Shown one piece after another: positions 1 to 8,035 of a DNA stretch of 64,000 nucleotides. How positions within the stretch are numbered: position 1 is the first letter of the stretch; each line of letters opens with the position of its first letter. The stretch comes from CAWIJK01 sp963836375. Lineage in GTDB: Bacteria > Actinomycetota > Acidimicrobiia > Acidimicrobiales > RAAP-2. The notes below the pieces were generated by a model that ran no database searches, had not been told where the DNA came from, and was given only the letters and a program-made list of their open reading frames with translations. The DNA lies in contig CAWIJK010000002.1 of assembly GCA_963836375.1 (NCBI GenBank), forward strand, positions 1,054,001-1,118,000. Direction: 5' to 3'. The position numbers and the translations under genes were made by a program.

Positions 1-975
1 CGGTCACCCGATCGTGAGCCAGGTCGGCCAGTGCCCGGTCGGCCTGCTCGAGTGGGTACTGCGTGGTGACCGCCTGGACGCCGAGGCGCGGTGCCAGCCG
101 TAGGAGCTCCTCACCGTCCTGGCGAGTGTTGGCCGTCACCGACCGAAGCTTGCGTTCCTCGAAGAGCTGTGCGGAGTAGTCCAGGGCCGGGATGTCGCTC
201 AGGTGGATCCCGGCGATCACCAGCGTCCCGCCCCGGTCGAGCGCCTCGAGAGCCCCGGGACGAGGTCGCCGACCGGGGCGAAGTAGATGGCGGCGTCGAG
301 GGGGTCGGGAGGGCGGGCATCGGCCGGGCCGACCCAGGTGGCTCCGAGGCGGCCGGCCAGGCTCCGGGCCTCGGCCGAGCGGGTGGCCACGTAGAGGCTG
401 GCCCCCTCGGCCAGGGCGATCTGGGCCGTGATGTGGGCCGAGCCGCCGAAACCGTAGATGCCGAGCCGACCGCCGTGCGGCAGCCCGGTGCTGCGCAGGG
501 CCCGGTAGCCGATGATCCCCGCGCACAGCAGCGGGGCGGCCTGGTCGTCGTCGAGGTCGTCTGGGAGCCGGTAGGCGTAGCGTTCGTCGACCACGGTCGA
601 CTCGGCGTAGCCGCCGTCGTGGTCCCAACCGGTGAAGGTTGCCCGCAGGCACAAATTCTCCTGACCGCGTCGGCAGAACCGGCAGACCCCGCACGTCCAG
701 GCCAGCCAGGCGACGCCCACCCGGTCACCGGTCCGGAACCGCGCGGCCCCGGGCCCGGCGGCGTCGACCCGGCCGACCACCTCGTGGCCCGGAACCACCC
801 GTGGTCGGTGCACAGGGAGGTCGCCCTCGCTGACGTGCAGGTCGGTGCGACAGACGCCACAGGCGGCGATACGGACCCGGACCTGGCCGGGTCCCGGCTC
901 GGGTTCCCGACGCTCGACCAGCTCCAGGGGAGCGTCGTCGATCGGCGCCGGTCGGGTGACCTCCCAGGCTCGCAT
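1..975 (-). CDS. zinc-dependent alcohol dehydrogenase (partial, frameshifted)
   Basis: Medium-chain zinc alcohol dehydrogenase that oxidises alcohols or reduces aldehydes with NAD(P). The ATG at 975 opens MRAWEVTRP. The catalytic-zinc motif CGVCRTDLH, the PGHEVVG histidine, the four-cysteine structural-zinc loop CGVCRFCRRGQENLC and the Rossmann turn YGFGG are all visible. The frame breaks near 245-260, at the CTCTCGAG stretch. It resumes in another frame with LDRGGTLVIAGIHLSDIPAL and continues to the window edge, so the C-terminus lies outside. Unlike most disruptions in this window, repair here needs one base added or two removed. It is divergent from nothing; the exonuclease gene lies just upstream on the same strand. 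Confidence 0.85.
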
Positions 976-1002
976 GGTCCTATCGTCGCGCCGGTTCCGC
1001 CC

Positions 1003-1740
1003 TCAGGCGACGTGGCGCTCGGGCTCGTCGAACGGTGCGATGGGCCAGTGGAAGTCGCCCGGGACGAGCGGAGTCCGCCCGTTGGACCGGCAGAACTCGT
1101 CGAAGGAGCCGGCCCACTCACGGTGCCACCCAACCTGATTGAGGTGGAGTTCGCCCGGCGAGCTCTCGGAGATCTCCGGGTAGCGGCCGGCCAGGGCGAG
1201 TACGACCCGGAGCGCGGCCTCGGCGTCGGCGATGGCGTCATGGGCGTCCTCAAGGACGACGCCGTAGTGCTCGCAAAGGTCCTCGAGTCTCCTGGAGCCC
1301 TTCCGGTAACGATCGACCTGTCGATCGATCGGGAGTGCATCGAGGGCCGGCCCATCCCACCCCCGCTCGACGAGTCCCCGGCCGTCGAGCCGCCGGCACT
1401 GGGCGTCGACGATGGTCAGGTCATAGCTCAGGTTCATCCCGACCACGGGCACCGCACCCTGTGACGCCGCGACAAGCCGCGCCGCCAGGTGTTCGATCAC
1501 CTCGCCGAGTTGCCGCCCCTCGGCCCGGGCCCTCGCCGTCGAGATACCGTGGATGGCCGTCGCGCCCGGGGGAATCTCCCGGCCTGGGTCCACCATCGCC
1601 CCTTCGCGCTCGACGACCTCACCGGCCCTACAGGTGATCAACGCGAAGGACACCGGCACGTCGGAGAATCGATCGATGCCGGTGGTCTCGAGATCGAAGC
1701 CCAACAGCTCCCCCTCGCTCCATGGCGCGCACGGGACCAT
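1003..1740 (-). CDS. 3'-5' exonuclease, DnaQ-like (DEDDh)
   Basis: Predicted 245-aa single-domain exonuclease of the DnaQ/epsilon superfamily. Exo I is FDLETTGID near the N-terminus (Asp and Glu metal ligands), Exo II is the NLSYDLTIVD segment, and Exo III is HDAIADAEAAL, with the DEDDh histidine and final aspartate. I chose the ATG at 1740 (MVPCAPWSEGELLGFD) because it places Exo I where the family has it; the longer open frame upstream runs through the divergent uspA leader and looks non-coding. It ends 27 bp before the alcohol dehydrogenase start on the same strand. It could be a repair or RNA-trimming enzyme; the substrate cannot be told from sequence. Confidence 0.85.
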   Translation of the reverse strand: MVPCAPWSEGELLGFDLETTGIDRFSDVPVSFALITCRAGEVVEREGAMVDPGREIPPGATAIHGISTARARAEGRQLGEVIEHLAARLVAASQGAVPVVGMNLSYDLTIVDAQCRRLDGRGLVERGWDGPALDALPIDRQVDRYRKGSRRLEDLCEHYGVVLEDAHDAIADAEAALRVVLALAGRYPEISESSPGELHLNQVGWHREWAGSFDEFCRSNGRTPLVPGDFHWPIAPFDEPERHVA

Positions 1741-1924
1741 ACATTGAGCTTGGCATCGAGGTGTAACAACGACGCGGATGCTCAGGCCGCGCTCACAGGG
1801 CCGGCCCCGCTGGCTGGCGCCCTCACCCCGGTCACCGGGGACCAAGGGGTGATTGAATGGCCCGGTTCCATGCGGACCGGCTGGCAGCCGTCGGTCCGCC
1901 CACCACGAAAGCGGGGTACCGAAG

Positions 1925-2347
1925 ATGACGAGTCCTGGTGCCGGGGGGAAGGTAAAACGCATCATCGTCGGTGTCGACGGGTCCGAGCACGCCGAGCGGG
2001 CGCTTGAGTGGGCGGCCGAGCAGGCCCAGCGGACCGGTGCCGCCCTCGAGATCCACACCGCCTACGAGCCCGGGTACGCCTTCGCGACGTCAGAAGAGGT
2101 CGAGATGGCCATGCGGCGGGTCCTTGAGCAGGCCACCGAGGCAGCGGCCGGGGACGCCCCCGAGGTCGCGACCACCACGATCAGCCACCAAGAGGCGCCG
2201 GCGGCGGCGCTGATCGAGGCCAGCGAGGGGGCTGAGCTCTTGGTGGTCGGCTCACGGGGCCTCGGAGGCTTCCGGGGGCTCCTGCTCGGGTCCATCGGAC
2301 TGCAGTGTTCCCAGCACGCCCACTGCCCGGTGGTGATCGTACGCTAA
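1925..2347 (+). CDS. universal stress protein, UspA family
   Basis: 140-aa single USP domain. The start VKRIIVGVDGSEHAERALEWA is the beta1 strand plus Asp of the family. The ATP-binding signature G-x2-G-x9-G-S is at residues 109-123 (GSRGLGGFRGLLLGS), and the C-terminus CPVVIVR is typical. An ATP-binding member is therefore likely. The ATG at 1925 was chosen over an upstream in-frame start because the preceding residues are low-complexity and unrelated. It is divergent from the exonuclease; the 184-bp gap between them must hold both promoters. Specific role unknown; the family generally acts in stress and dormancy. Confidence 0.9.
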   Translation: MTSPGAGGKVKRIIVGVDGSEHAERALEWAAEQAQRTGAALEIHTAYEPGYAFATSEEVEMAMRRVLEQATEAAAGDAPEVATTTISHQEAPAAALIEASEGAELLVVGSRGLGGFRGLLLGSIGLQCSQHAHCPVVIVR

Positions 2348-2389
2348 CCCTGCGGCTGGCCGAGCATCGCCACCACCCCGCCCGACGGG

Positions 2390-2938
2390 TCACCAACGGG
2401 GATCTCGGCCGAGAAAACCGAGGAGCCGGTCCTGCACGGCTGCGTCCTCGTCGACGGCCACGGGAGGGCCGAACATCCCGCTCGACCTGAGTTCGGCCTC
2501 GTTGCGCCGAGCCCCGGCCAGGGCGACCCCGCAGAGCTCGGGATCGAGCCGCACGGGCACCTCGGCCGCCTGGCCCAGGTCCCATGTGTGGACCAGCACC
2601 TCGATCGTGAGCGTGGGGAGCACTCCGTCGATGTCAAACGACGTGGCCCCGGGAAGAGCGCCGGCCCGGTCACCAGCGGCCTCCAGCGCCGCGAAGATGG
2701 CCGACTGGGTCACGGTCCACCGGCCCGCCATGTCGTCTCTCGGGCGGTTCGCTCTTATGCCGAGGGGGCGAAGGAGGAGGACCTCGTGGAAGCCGATGAC
2801 GTGTTCGAGGACCCCGCGAGCGTCCCACACCGGGCACGGGGAGCCCTCGTGCCATCGCTCCCCCACCTGGCCCACGACGTCGCCGAAGCCCTCACAGGCC
2901 CGGCGGTGACGAGCGACGGGGCTGATGCCCTCCGCCAT
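2390..2938 (-). CDS. maleylpyruvate isomerase / mycothiol-dependent DinB-like protein
   Basis: 182-aa protein with the four-helix DinB-like metal-binding fold of the MDMPI N-terminal family. The pattern WDARGVLEHVIGFHEVLLL and LTIEVLVHTWDLGQA, with conserved histidines placed to bind a metal, matches actinobacterial TIGR03086-type proteins. Family members are mycothiol-dependent enzymes or DinB-like proteins of unknown reaction. It converges on uspA, with 42 bp between the two stops. The substrate cannot be assigned. Confidence 0.8.
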   Translation of the reverse strand: MAEGISPVARHRRACEGFGDVVGQVGERWHEGSPCPVWDARGVLEHVIGFHEVLLLRPLGIRANRPRDDMAGRWTVTQSAIFAALEAAGDRAGALPGATSFDIDGVLPTLTIEVLVHTWDLGQAAEVPVRLDPELCGVALAGARRNEAELRSSGMFGPPVAVDEDAAVQDRLLGFLGRDPRW

Positions 2939-3168
2939 ACCCGGAGTGTACCGACGGCGCCCCCGGCACGGGGACCCACTCGCTTGGCGCCTCGGGGGCC
3001 GAGGCGGCGATCAACCACCCCGTGGGGCCACCGTGGGGCACGGGGTAACCGCAGGTGACGGGCCGCCGCGCGCCACGTCGCCCCCGGCGCCGCGCACCGA
3101 GGTTGTGCGGTGACCGGCACTCGATAGTGTGAGCCGCCTAGTCAAGCTTACCCGGGAGGCCGCAGCTC

Positions 3169-3597
3169 ATGGCATTGAACGACTACGGATGGCGCGAGCT
3201 AATCCGGCGGGCACTGCGGATACCCGACGTCATCGGTGACGAGGTGACGATGGAGATCATCACCGATGTGGTCTTCTCGGCCCCTGTCGTCCGGGAGAAG
3301 GCCCGCAGCGCCGACGGCGTCACCGAACAGCGGATCAGCCGAGCGGTCCTGGACAGGACGATCGAAGCCGCCGCACGGGGGGATCTCGATCGGTTCATCG
3401 TTGGCCGCGACGGCGCCGGTCGGAGCTCGGTTGTCGACGTCCGCAGTGTTGACGCTGCCATCACCCTCGCCGTGCGCGAGAGCGGCGAGAACGTCCCACC
3501 GGGGCTTGCTGAGCCGCTGCTGATGCTGATCCGCGACTATGTCCTGACCCATCCCTTCGAAGCCGCCAACTGGCCCCACATCAACGCCGTCCCCTAG
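3169..3597 (+). CDS. hypothetical protein, 142 aa
   Basis: Not recognised. A soluble, acidic, mostly helical protein starting MALNDYGWRELIRRALRIPD, with no membrane segment or signal peptide. It begins at the ATG preceded by a GGGAGG-type ribosome site (gggaggccgcagctc). Codon use is slightly less G+C-biased than in the flanking core genes. It is the last gene before the island boundary region, and its stop lies inside the palindrome at 3591-3604. Confidence 0.6.
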   Translation: MALNDYGWRELIRRALRIPDVIGDEVTMEIITDVVFSAPVVREKARSADGVTEQRISRAVLDRTIEAAARGDLDRFIVGRDGAGRSSVVDVRSVDAAITLAVRESGENVPPGLAEPLLMLIRDYVLTHPFEAANWPHINAVP

Positions 3598-3604
3598 CTA
3601 GGGG
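3591..3604. terminator. 14-bp perfect palindrome at gene end
   Basis: CCCCTAGCTAGGGG spans the stop codon of the 142-aa gene and could fold as a short hairpin. There is no T-tract, so terminator function is only a guess. Confidence 0.3.
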
Positions 3605-3633
3605 CGGGCCCGGCCCGGAGCCGACGACCGCGC

Positions 3634-3661
3634 TGGTGGAGGCGGGCGGAGTCGAACCCTG
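3634..3661 (-). other. tRNA/tmRNA 3'-end-like fragment (possible attachment site)
   Basis: Read on the minus strand this contains GGGTTCGACTCC followed by GCCTCCACCA. That is the T-loop plus acceptor and CCA pattern of a tmRNA or tRNA 3' end. No matching 5' acceptor strand or anticodon arm is found upstream, so this is not a whole RNA gene. Such 3' ends are classic integrase attachment sites; it could be a copy left by integration. Confidence 0.4.
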
Positions 3662-3808
3662 CGCAGGACCATGCACCTCATGTCGCTCCTACTCCACCCT
3701 TTTCGCTGCCGAAAGATCCTTGCGTGATCGGTTCAACGGCTAGGGGCGGTCACGCACGGGTTGTCACCGGTCTCGTATGTTCTCCCAGAGGGGTCTCTGG
3801 ATCACCAC

Positions 3809-3851
3809 CGGTCTGTGGTGGTCGCTCCAGAAATAGTCCCTGAACCGCGAT
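3809..3851 (+). repeat. 43-bp direct repeat, left copy
   Basis: Matches 18042-18084 in the same orientation at 35 of 43 positions, including the perfect core CTCCAGAAATAG. The copies are 14.2 kb apart and bracket the low-G+C segment, as expected of attL/attR. Confidence 0.55.
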
Positions 3852-3961
3852 TTCAGCCGTCGTCCCCGAACTGGTGTTAGGTGGTAGGGGGCAGCCGGTG
3901 AGCCTTCATATCTGATCTGGCCACTATGGACAGCGCTCCCCCAAGAGTGATCTAGTGGATT

Positions 3962-5506
3962 GTGAGCCTGACAATTCTCCCGGTTTCCAAACCGGCTGAA
4001 GAGAAGCACCCTCACCGCTGGGCCGCGGTGGTAGTGCTGTGCGGTGCCGCCCTCATTATCAACGTCGACAACACGATACTGAACGTGGCCCTGCCAACGC
4101 TCGTACGTGATCTCCATGCCTCGACCAGCCAGCTGCAGTGGATTGTCGACTCCTACGCGATGGTCTTCGCGGGGTTATTGCTCGTCAGTGGCAGCTTGGC
4201 GGATCGGTTTGGGCGTAAGCGATTCTTTCTAATCGGCCTGACTGTCTTCCTCGTGGGATCGGTGGGGGCGGCCCTGTCGAGTTCCGTCCCTGTCTTGATC
4301 GCATTTCGTGCCGTCATGGGGGCCGGCGCAGCTCTGACGATTCCTTCTTCCCTGTCGATCATCAACGATGTGTTCCGCGACCCGAAGGAAAGGGCCCGAG
4401 CCATCGGTGCTTGGGGGGGAACCATCGGCCTCGGTATCGCCATCGGTCCGATTGCCGGAGGCTTGCTGCTCGCCCGATTTTGGTGGGGATCGATATTTCT
4501 GGTCAACGTCCCAATCGTTATCGCCGCGTTCGTAGGAGCCGTTCTCCTGGTCCCAGACTCGAAGAACCACGCCGCCGATCGTCCGGATCCCATTGGCGCG
4601 ATCCTGTCGATTGCAGGATTGGGTCTGTTGCTTTGGGCCATCATCGAAGCACCGAGCAAGGGATGGACTTCCCCTGGCGTGGTCACGGCGGGGCTGGCCA
4701 GCCTTGCAGTGCTCGGCTCTTTTGTCGCTTGGGAGGCCCACTGTCGCCATCCGATGCTGAAGCTCACGTTCTTCTCGGAACGGCGGTTCTCCATCGCCTT
4801 GGCGGCCGAGTCTCTCGGAACCTTCGGGCTACTCGGGGCGTTGTTCTTGCAGACACAGTTTCTCCAGTTCGATCTCAACAACTCGCCTCTTCAAGCGGGA
4901 ATTCGGATCTTGCCAATGGCCGTCGTCCTGGTGGCGGCTGCCCTATTGTCACCGGTCGCCGCCCGTTTCATCGGGGTCAAGGTGACCGTCGCCGCAGGAT
5001 TGATGGCGATCGCAGGTGGTTTGTGGCAGATCTCAGCGGCATCGGCTGTGACAACGACCTATCGGGACGTGGTTCCCGGGCTGCTGCTACTCGGCCTCGG
5101 GGCGGGGCTCTTGATTCCGACGGCCACGAACTCGGTCGTGGGCTCGGTCCCACAGGGCGATTCGGGGACGGGATCGGCGTCCAACGCGGTGGCACTCCAG
5201 GTCGGTGGTGCACTCGGGGTGGCGGTGATCGGGAGTGTGATGGCAACCCGCTACCAGGACCACATGACGGCCGTCCTGGCTGGACGGCACCTCCCGATAG
5301 CTGTCGCAAATAGCATCTTGGGCTCACTCGGCGGGGGGTTAGCTGTCGCGGCAAGAGTTGGTGGAGCCACGGGCGCCTTGTTGTCGGACGCGGCCCGGGG
5401 CGCGTTCATGAGCGGACTAGAGGTCTCGTTAGCTGTCGGTGCCGGCGTCGCCCTCTGCGGCGCCGTTCTCGTGATCGCTGCTCTACCTTCTCGAAGGAGC
5501 CCGTAG
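3962..5506 (+). CDS. MFS drug exporter, DHA2 (14-TM) family
   Basis: 514-aa proton-driven multidrug exporter. The first membrane helix carries NVDNTILNVALPTL (motif D1 of 14-TM exporters), loop 2-3 has GSLADRFGRKRFF (motif A), and helix 5 has a GPIAGG motif C. About 14 hydrophobic segments are visible. The start is a GTG at 3962 (SLTILPVSKPAEEKH); no strong ribosome site is seen. G+C is clearly lower than in the DHA2 genes at 18.2 and 62.4 kb. It is the first gene of the island, with no regulator directly adjacent. Substrate unknown. Confidence 0.9.
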   Translation: MSLTILPVSKPAEEKHPHRWAAVVVLCGAALIINVDNTILNVALPTLVRDLHASTSQLQWIVDSYAMVFAGLLLVSGSLADRFGRKRFFLIGLTVFLVGSVGAALSSSVPVLIAFRAVMGAGAALTIPSSLSIINDVFRDPKERARAIGAWGGTIGLGIAIGPIAGGLLLARFWWGSIFLVNVPIVIAAFVGAVLLVPDSKNHAADRPDPIGAILSIAGLGLLLWAIIEAPSKGWTSPGVVTAGLASLAVLGSFVAWEAHCRHPMLKLTFFSERRFSIALAAESLGTFGLLGALFLQTQFLQFDLNNSPLQAGIRILPMAVVLVAAALLSPVAARFIGVKVTVAAGLMAIAGGLWQISAASAVTTTYRDVVPGLLLLGLGAGLLIPTATNSVVGSVPQGDSGTGSASNAVALQVGGALGVAVIGSVMATRYQDHMTAVLAGRHLPIAVANSILGSLGGGLAVAARVGGATGALLSDAARGAFMSGLEVSLAVGAGVALCGAVLVIAALPSRRSP

Positions 5507-5541
5507 GCGTCTTACCGGCGTTCAGGGACGGTATTGCCTAG

Positions 5542-5862
5542 TTAGCCGTCGAGCACAGCGCCCAGCCATGGGACCGCCCTGCGGGCCGCCTCGATGGCCT
5601 CGGCTTCGCTCACGTACTCTCGTCCAGAGTGGTAGCTGACCGGGGTCCACGCCCCCATGTCCTCCGGATCTCTCCGGAACTCCTCAAATCCAAACGTTCC
5701 AGAAGGTCGGAAAAAGATATCGACGCATCGATCACCTACTGGCGTCTGGTGGCTGGCCAGAACCCTCCAGGACTTTTCGAGCCGAGACGACACGGTGTCA
5801 TTCTCCCCGATTCGACGAATCCGAACAGTGGGCCGCCGACCCGGTGATCGGAGGCAGCTCAA
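5542..5862 (-). CDS. hypothetical protein
   Basis: Not recognised. The open frame is 106 aa; an internal GTG at 5793 would give a 83-aa product that keeps the more protein-like part (SRLEKSWRVLASHQTP, YHSGREYVSEAEAIEAARRAV). No membrane segment. Its upstream end overlaps an inverted repeat of the island family (5832-5855), which favours the shorter start. Confidence 0.45.
   Translation of the reverse strand: MSCLRSPGRRPTVRIRRIGENDTVSSRLEKSWRVLASHQTPVGDRCVDIFFRPSGTFGFEEFRRDPEDMGAWTPVSYHSGREYVSEAEAIEAARRAVPWLGAVLDG
5832..5855. repeat. island palindromic repeat, copy 1
   Basis: Imperfect inverted repeat with arms GCCGCCGAC and GATCGGAGGC around CCGGT. Same design as copies at 6201, 15205 and 16326. 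Confidence 0.45.
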
Positions 5863-5925
5863 TCTGAGACGACCGGCTGAGCCGAAGATGGACCATTGCC
5901 GTACTCGAGGACATCAGACGACCTG

Positions 5926-6075
5926 TCAGTCCGAGAGCGCTGCAAGTGCCATCTCGACGGTGTCGGCCATTCTCCCGATTGCGGCCAGGTCAATAGCGTC
6001 CTGCTGACCCTCGGAGGCGGCGCGGAGGTCTGACAACACTGCCTGCAGCAGGGCAATCGCCTGTTCGGTTCCCAT
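5926..6075 (-). CDS. small hypothetical protein, 49 aa
   Basis: Begins at the ATG at 6075 (MGTEQAIALLQAVLSDLRAA) and ends MVEMALAALSD-like; it appears to be one amphipathic helical hairpin. The longer open frame reaching 6288 runs through a tandem duplication and a palindromic repeat and looks artificial. Function unknown; a regulator or antitoxin-size protein, but nothing shows that. Confidence 0.4.
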   Translation of the reverse strand: MGTEQAIALLQAVLSDLRAASEGQQDAIDLAAIGRMADTVEMALAALSD

Positions 6076-6090
6076 GGGTGCCAACCTACT

Positions 6091-6130
6091 TCGGCCCCAG
6101 GGTGCGGCCTTCGGCCCCAGGGTGCGGCGG
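6091..6130. repeat. 20-bp tandem duplication
   Basis: Two adjacent copies of a 20-mer beginning tcggccccagggtgcggc, differing only in the last two bases, immediately upstream of the 49-aa gene. Confidence 0.8.
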
Positions 6131-6200
6131 CCACCTATTGGTCCATGACGGGAAAACGCACGTCCCGACCGCCCCCTCCGGCTCAGGTGGATCTGAGCCG

Positions 6201-6225
6201 GCCCCCTGATCCGGTGGTCGGGGGC
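6201..6225. repeat. island palindromic repeat, copy 2
   Basis: Arms GCCCCCTGATC and GGTCGGGGGC around a CCGGT-type centre; between the 49-aa gene and the tetR stop. Confidence 0.55.
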
Positions 6226-6247
6226 AGTCGGATGTCCTTCCGCTTTA

Positions 6248-6913
6248 TCACCGTTTGCCTGGCTCAGCTTCGTGGATTCCGTAGGCATTCATGAACGCGG
6301 CAGCAGCTGTCCTGGCCACAGGAACGAGGTCATGAGTCGCCGCGTAGTCGTCGTTACCCGTGAACATTGCCTTGTTGACTGGGATCCAGAACAGCATGCC
6401 GACGAAATGCTCCGCTGCCGCAGTCGCGTCGTCAACAGCGAGTAGGTTGCGATCTGCAAGGGCTCGAAAACTGCTTGCCAGCGCTGCGAGTACTCGTTCG
6501 AAGCCCTTCTCGTACCAGGCGCTCGAGATCTCGGGGAAACGATCCGCGGAAGAGATCACCAAACGCCGGAGTCGCAGTACGCGTGGCTGCATCAAGGCCA
6601 CGAGGAACGTCTCGGACAGGTTCTCCAGGTCTCTTGAGAGGTCGGTGGTTGCCGGCAATCTCTCGGCGATGATGCCGATCAGGGCGCTCATGTCGTCGGT
6701 TGTCGACAGCACGATGTCGGCAAAGAGGTGCTGCTTGTCGGTGAAGTGCTTGTAGACGGTCTGCTTGGAGACCCCGGCACGCGCCGCGATCTCCTCCATC
6801 GTGGTGCCTTCGTATCCACGGGCTAGGAAGGCGCCGATGGCCGCTTCCCGGATTTCGCGGTGCCGTCTGTCCGAACTGCGCTCTGCCGGTTCCGCAGGGT
6901 TCATTGCCGCCAT
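6248..6913 (-). CDS. TetR/AcrR family transcriptional regulator
   Basis: 221 aa. The N-terminal HTH at residues 20-65 reads AAIGAFLARGYEGTTMEEIA, then RAGVSKQTVYKHFTDKQHLF, a textbook TetR domain. The C-terminal part (SSADRFPEISSAWYEKGFERV) resembles the AefR-like ligand domain. It is divergent from the VOC gene at 6993, and two matching 15-bp dyads lie between them, so it very likely represses itself and that gene. Inducer unknown. Confidence 0.9.
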   Translation of the reverse strand: MAAMNPAEPAERSSDRRHREIREAAIGAFLARGYEGTTMEEIAARAGVSKQTVYKHFTDKQHLFADIVLSTTDDMSALIGIIAERLPATTDLSRDLENLSETFLVALMQPRVLRLRRLVISSADRFPEISSAWYEKGFERVLAALASSFRALADRNLLAVDDATAAAEHFVGMLFWIPVNKAMFTGNDDYAATHDLVPVARTAAAAFMNAYGIHEAEPGKR

Positions 6914-6925
6914 CTCCCTAAGGGT

Positions 6926-6940
6926 ACTAGACGGACCAGT
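6926..6940. promoter_or_regulatory. TetR operator candidate O1
   Basis: ACTAGACGGACCAGT, a quasi-palindrome that repeats at 6952 with 26-bp spacing; located 13 bp upstream of the tetR start. Confidence 0.6.
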
Positions 6941-6951
6941 TCCAGTAGAGT

Positions 6952-6966
6952 ACTATACGGTCTAGT
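6952..6966. promoter_or_regulatory. TetR operator candidate O2
   Basis: ACTATACGGTCTAGT; ACTA/TAGT arms, followed like O1 by TCC. It sits 27 bp upstream of the VOC gene start, where it would block transcription. Confidence 0.65.
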
Positions 6967-6992
6967 TCCTACACCACCATAGGAGGTCGGTC

Positions 6993-7391
6993 ATGAATCT
7001 CGAGGCATACCTGTTCTTTCCGGGCAACACCGAGGAAGCGATGAACCACTACCAGAGCATCCTCGGGGGCGACCTGTCGATCACCCGTCGGGGCGACGTC
7101 GACCCGGCGGCGTCCCAGGACGAAAAGCACCTTGTCATCAACGCAGCGCTGGACGCCGGAACGTTCACGCTGCGAGCGAGCGATCGGGCCGACGCGACGA
7201 ACGTGGTCCAGACCAGGATCGAACTGACCATCGTCGGGACCGACGAGGGCGACCTGCGCAGGATCTTCGATGGTCTGAGTCAGGGAGGGACCGTGAAGGC
7301 CCCGCTCGAGAAGATGTTCTGGGGTGACATTTTCGGCGCCCTCATCGACAAGTTTGGAATCGGCTGGCAGGTCAACATCGCGGCCAGCTGA
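6993..7391 (+). CDS. VOC/glyoxalase family protein, PhnB-like
   Basis: 132-aa member of the PhnB/3-demethylubiquinone methyltransferase-like branch of the VOC superfamily. It begins with AYLFFPGNTEEAMNHYQSILGG and ends with MFWGDIFGALIDKFGIGWQVN, both hallmark segments. It has an AGGAGG ribosome site at 6981-6986. Controlled by the divergent TetR through two operators. The reaction is unknown; relatives include binding proteins and dioxygenase-fold enzymes, so with a dedicated regulator it may detoxify or bind a small ligand. Confidence 0.85.
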   Translation: MNLEAYLFFPGNTEEAMNHYQSILGGDLSITRRGDVDPAASQDEKHLVINAALDAGTFTLRASDRADATNVVQTRIELTIVGTDEGDLRRIFDGLSQGGTVKAPLEKMFWGDIFGALIDKFGIGWQVNIAAS

Positions 7392-7448
7392 GCAAGTTCG
7401 ACAACACCAACGACCGGGCCAGGCGCCGGCCCAATCTAAGGAGGGCAA

Positions 7449-7679
7449 TTGACTGACAACACTGCACCATGGCCGAAACAAGGACCTGCGTCGTACTTCC
7501 CTTCGATCGAGAAGAGGTACGGACACTCGATCGCGGAGTGGCAGACGATCATCGCCAACTGTCGCCTAGAGAAGCACATGACGATCGTCGGTCACCTGAA
7601 GTCCGAGTACGGAATGGGCCACGGACACGCCAACGCTCTCGTTGGGTGGACCCTTGCGGGGAACGCAGCGGCACCCTAA
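7449..7679 (+). CDS. DUF4287 domain protein
   Basis: 76-aa protein with the DUF4287 pattern: YFPSIEKRYGHSIAEWQTII, then HLKSEYGMGHGHANALVGW. The start is TTG at 7449, chosen because AAGGAGGG lies at 7438-7445 directly before it and the next ATG would remove the domain start. It follows the VOC gene by 57 bp on the same strand, so it may share that transcript. Function unknown; in other genomes the domain accompanies stress or SRPBCC-type proteins. Confidence 0.8.
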   Translation: MTDNTAPWPKQGPASYFPSIEKRYGHSIAEWQTIIANCRLEKHMTIVGHLKSEYGMGHGHANALVGWTLAGNAAAP

Positions 7680-7777
7680 GTCGCCGCCGTCTTCGGTCAG
7701 GCCCATTTGATGGCCCCCGCCAATGCCACCGACGCGGTGGACTCGGGCACCCCTACCTAGGCAACGTGTCTGCGGTA

Positions 7778-7795
7778 TGTCAATTTAGATTGACA
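7778..7795. promoter_or_regulatory. dyad operator 1 of HTH/Clp-N module
   Basis: TGTCAATTTAGATTGACA, a near-perfect 18-bp palindrome, 31 bp upstream of the GTG start of the HTH gene. Confidence 0.7.
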
Positions 7796-7804
7796 TTTCC
7801 CGGA

Positions 7805-7822
7805 CGTCAATCTAGACTGACG
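7805..7822. promoter_or_regulatory. dyad operator 2 of HTH/Clp-N module
   Basis: CGTCAATCTAGACTGACG, the same dyad, centred 27 bp after the first and ending 3 bp before the start codon. Two helical-phase-spaced sites imply cooperative binding over the promoter. Confidence 0.7.
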
Positions 7823-7825
7823 TCT

Positions 7826-8035
7826 GTGAACGTTGAGGAGAATCCGGAAGGCGTCCTAGCCGACGACCCCGAAGTAGGGCTTCGGGCATCGTTGGCCCTC
7901 CATCGGTTGGCCGAAAGGGTGGAGGCGAGTCATGTCGCCGCCGCCCGAGAAGCGGGTTGGTCCTGGCAGCAAATCGGTGACGCTCTCGGAGTCACCCGAC
8001 AGTCCGTACACACAAAGTATGCCAAGGAGTCCTGA
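7826..8035 (+). CDS. helix-turn-helix protein, 69 aa
   Basis: A short DNA-binding protein whose C-terminal half is one HTH: AAREAGWSWQQIGDALGVTR followed by QSVHTKYA. The start GTG at 7826 lies 3 bp after the second dyad, so the mRNA may be leaderless. Its stop overlaps the start of the next gene (TGATG), indicating translational coupling. Similar small HTH proteins followed by a Clp N-domain protein occur in actinobacteria. It is the probable binder of the two dyads, with the partner as sensor or co-regulator; that is inference. Confidence 0.75.
   Translation: MNVEENPEGVLADDPEVGLRASLALHRLAERVEASHVAAAREAGWSWQQIGDALGVTRQSVHTKYAKES

Larger units (their letters stand above)
3598..3961. other. 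non-coding island left boundary region
   Basis: A 364-bp stretch without a convincing gene. It holds a tRNA/tmRNA-like 3' end on the minus strand (3634-3661), the left copy of the 43-bp direct repeat (3809-3851), and a hairpin made by CACCAC at 3803-3808 and GTGGTG at 3815-3820, flanked by CTGGA/TCCAG. Base composition falls sharply from here rightward. Confidence 0.6.

Noticed and set aside
91..1464. Long open frame of 457 aa on the plus strand opposite the dehydrogenase and exonuclease
   Set aside because: It is the mirror of two real genes in high-G+C DNA, is low-complexity, and has no domain or ribosome site.
3634..3720. Complete tRNA or tmRNA gene on the minus strand
   Set aside because: Only the 3' end fits; acceptor and T-stem pairing fail and no anticodon arm or tag-peptide frame is present.
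6091..6130. CRISPR-like repeat
   Set aside because: Two directly adjacent 20-bp copies with no spacer and no cas genes; a simple tandem duplication.
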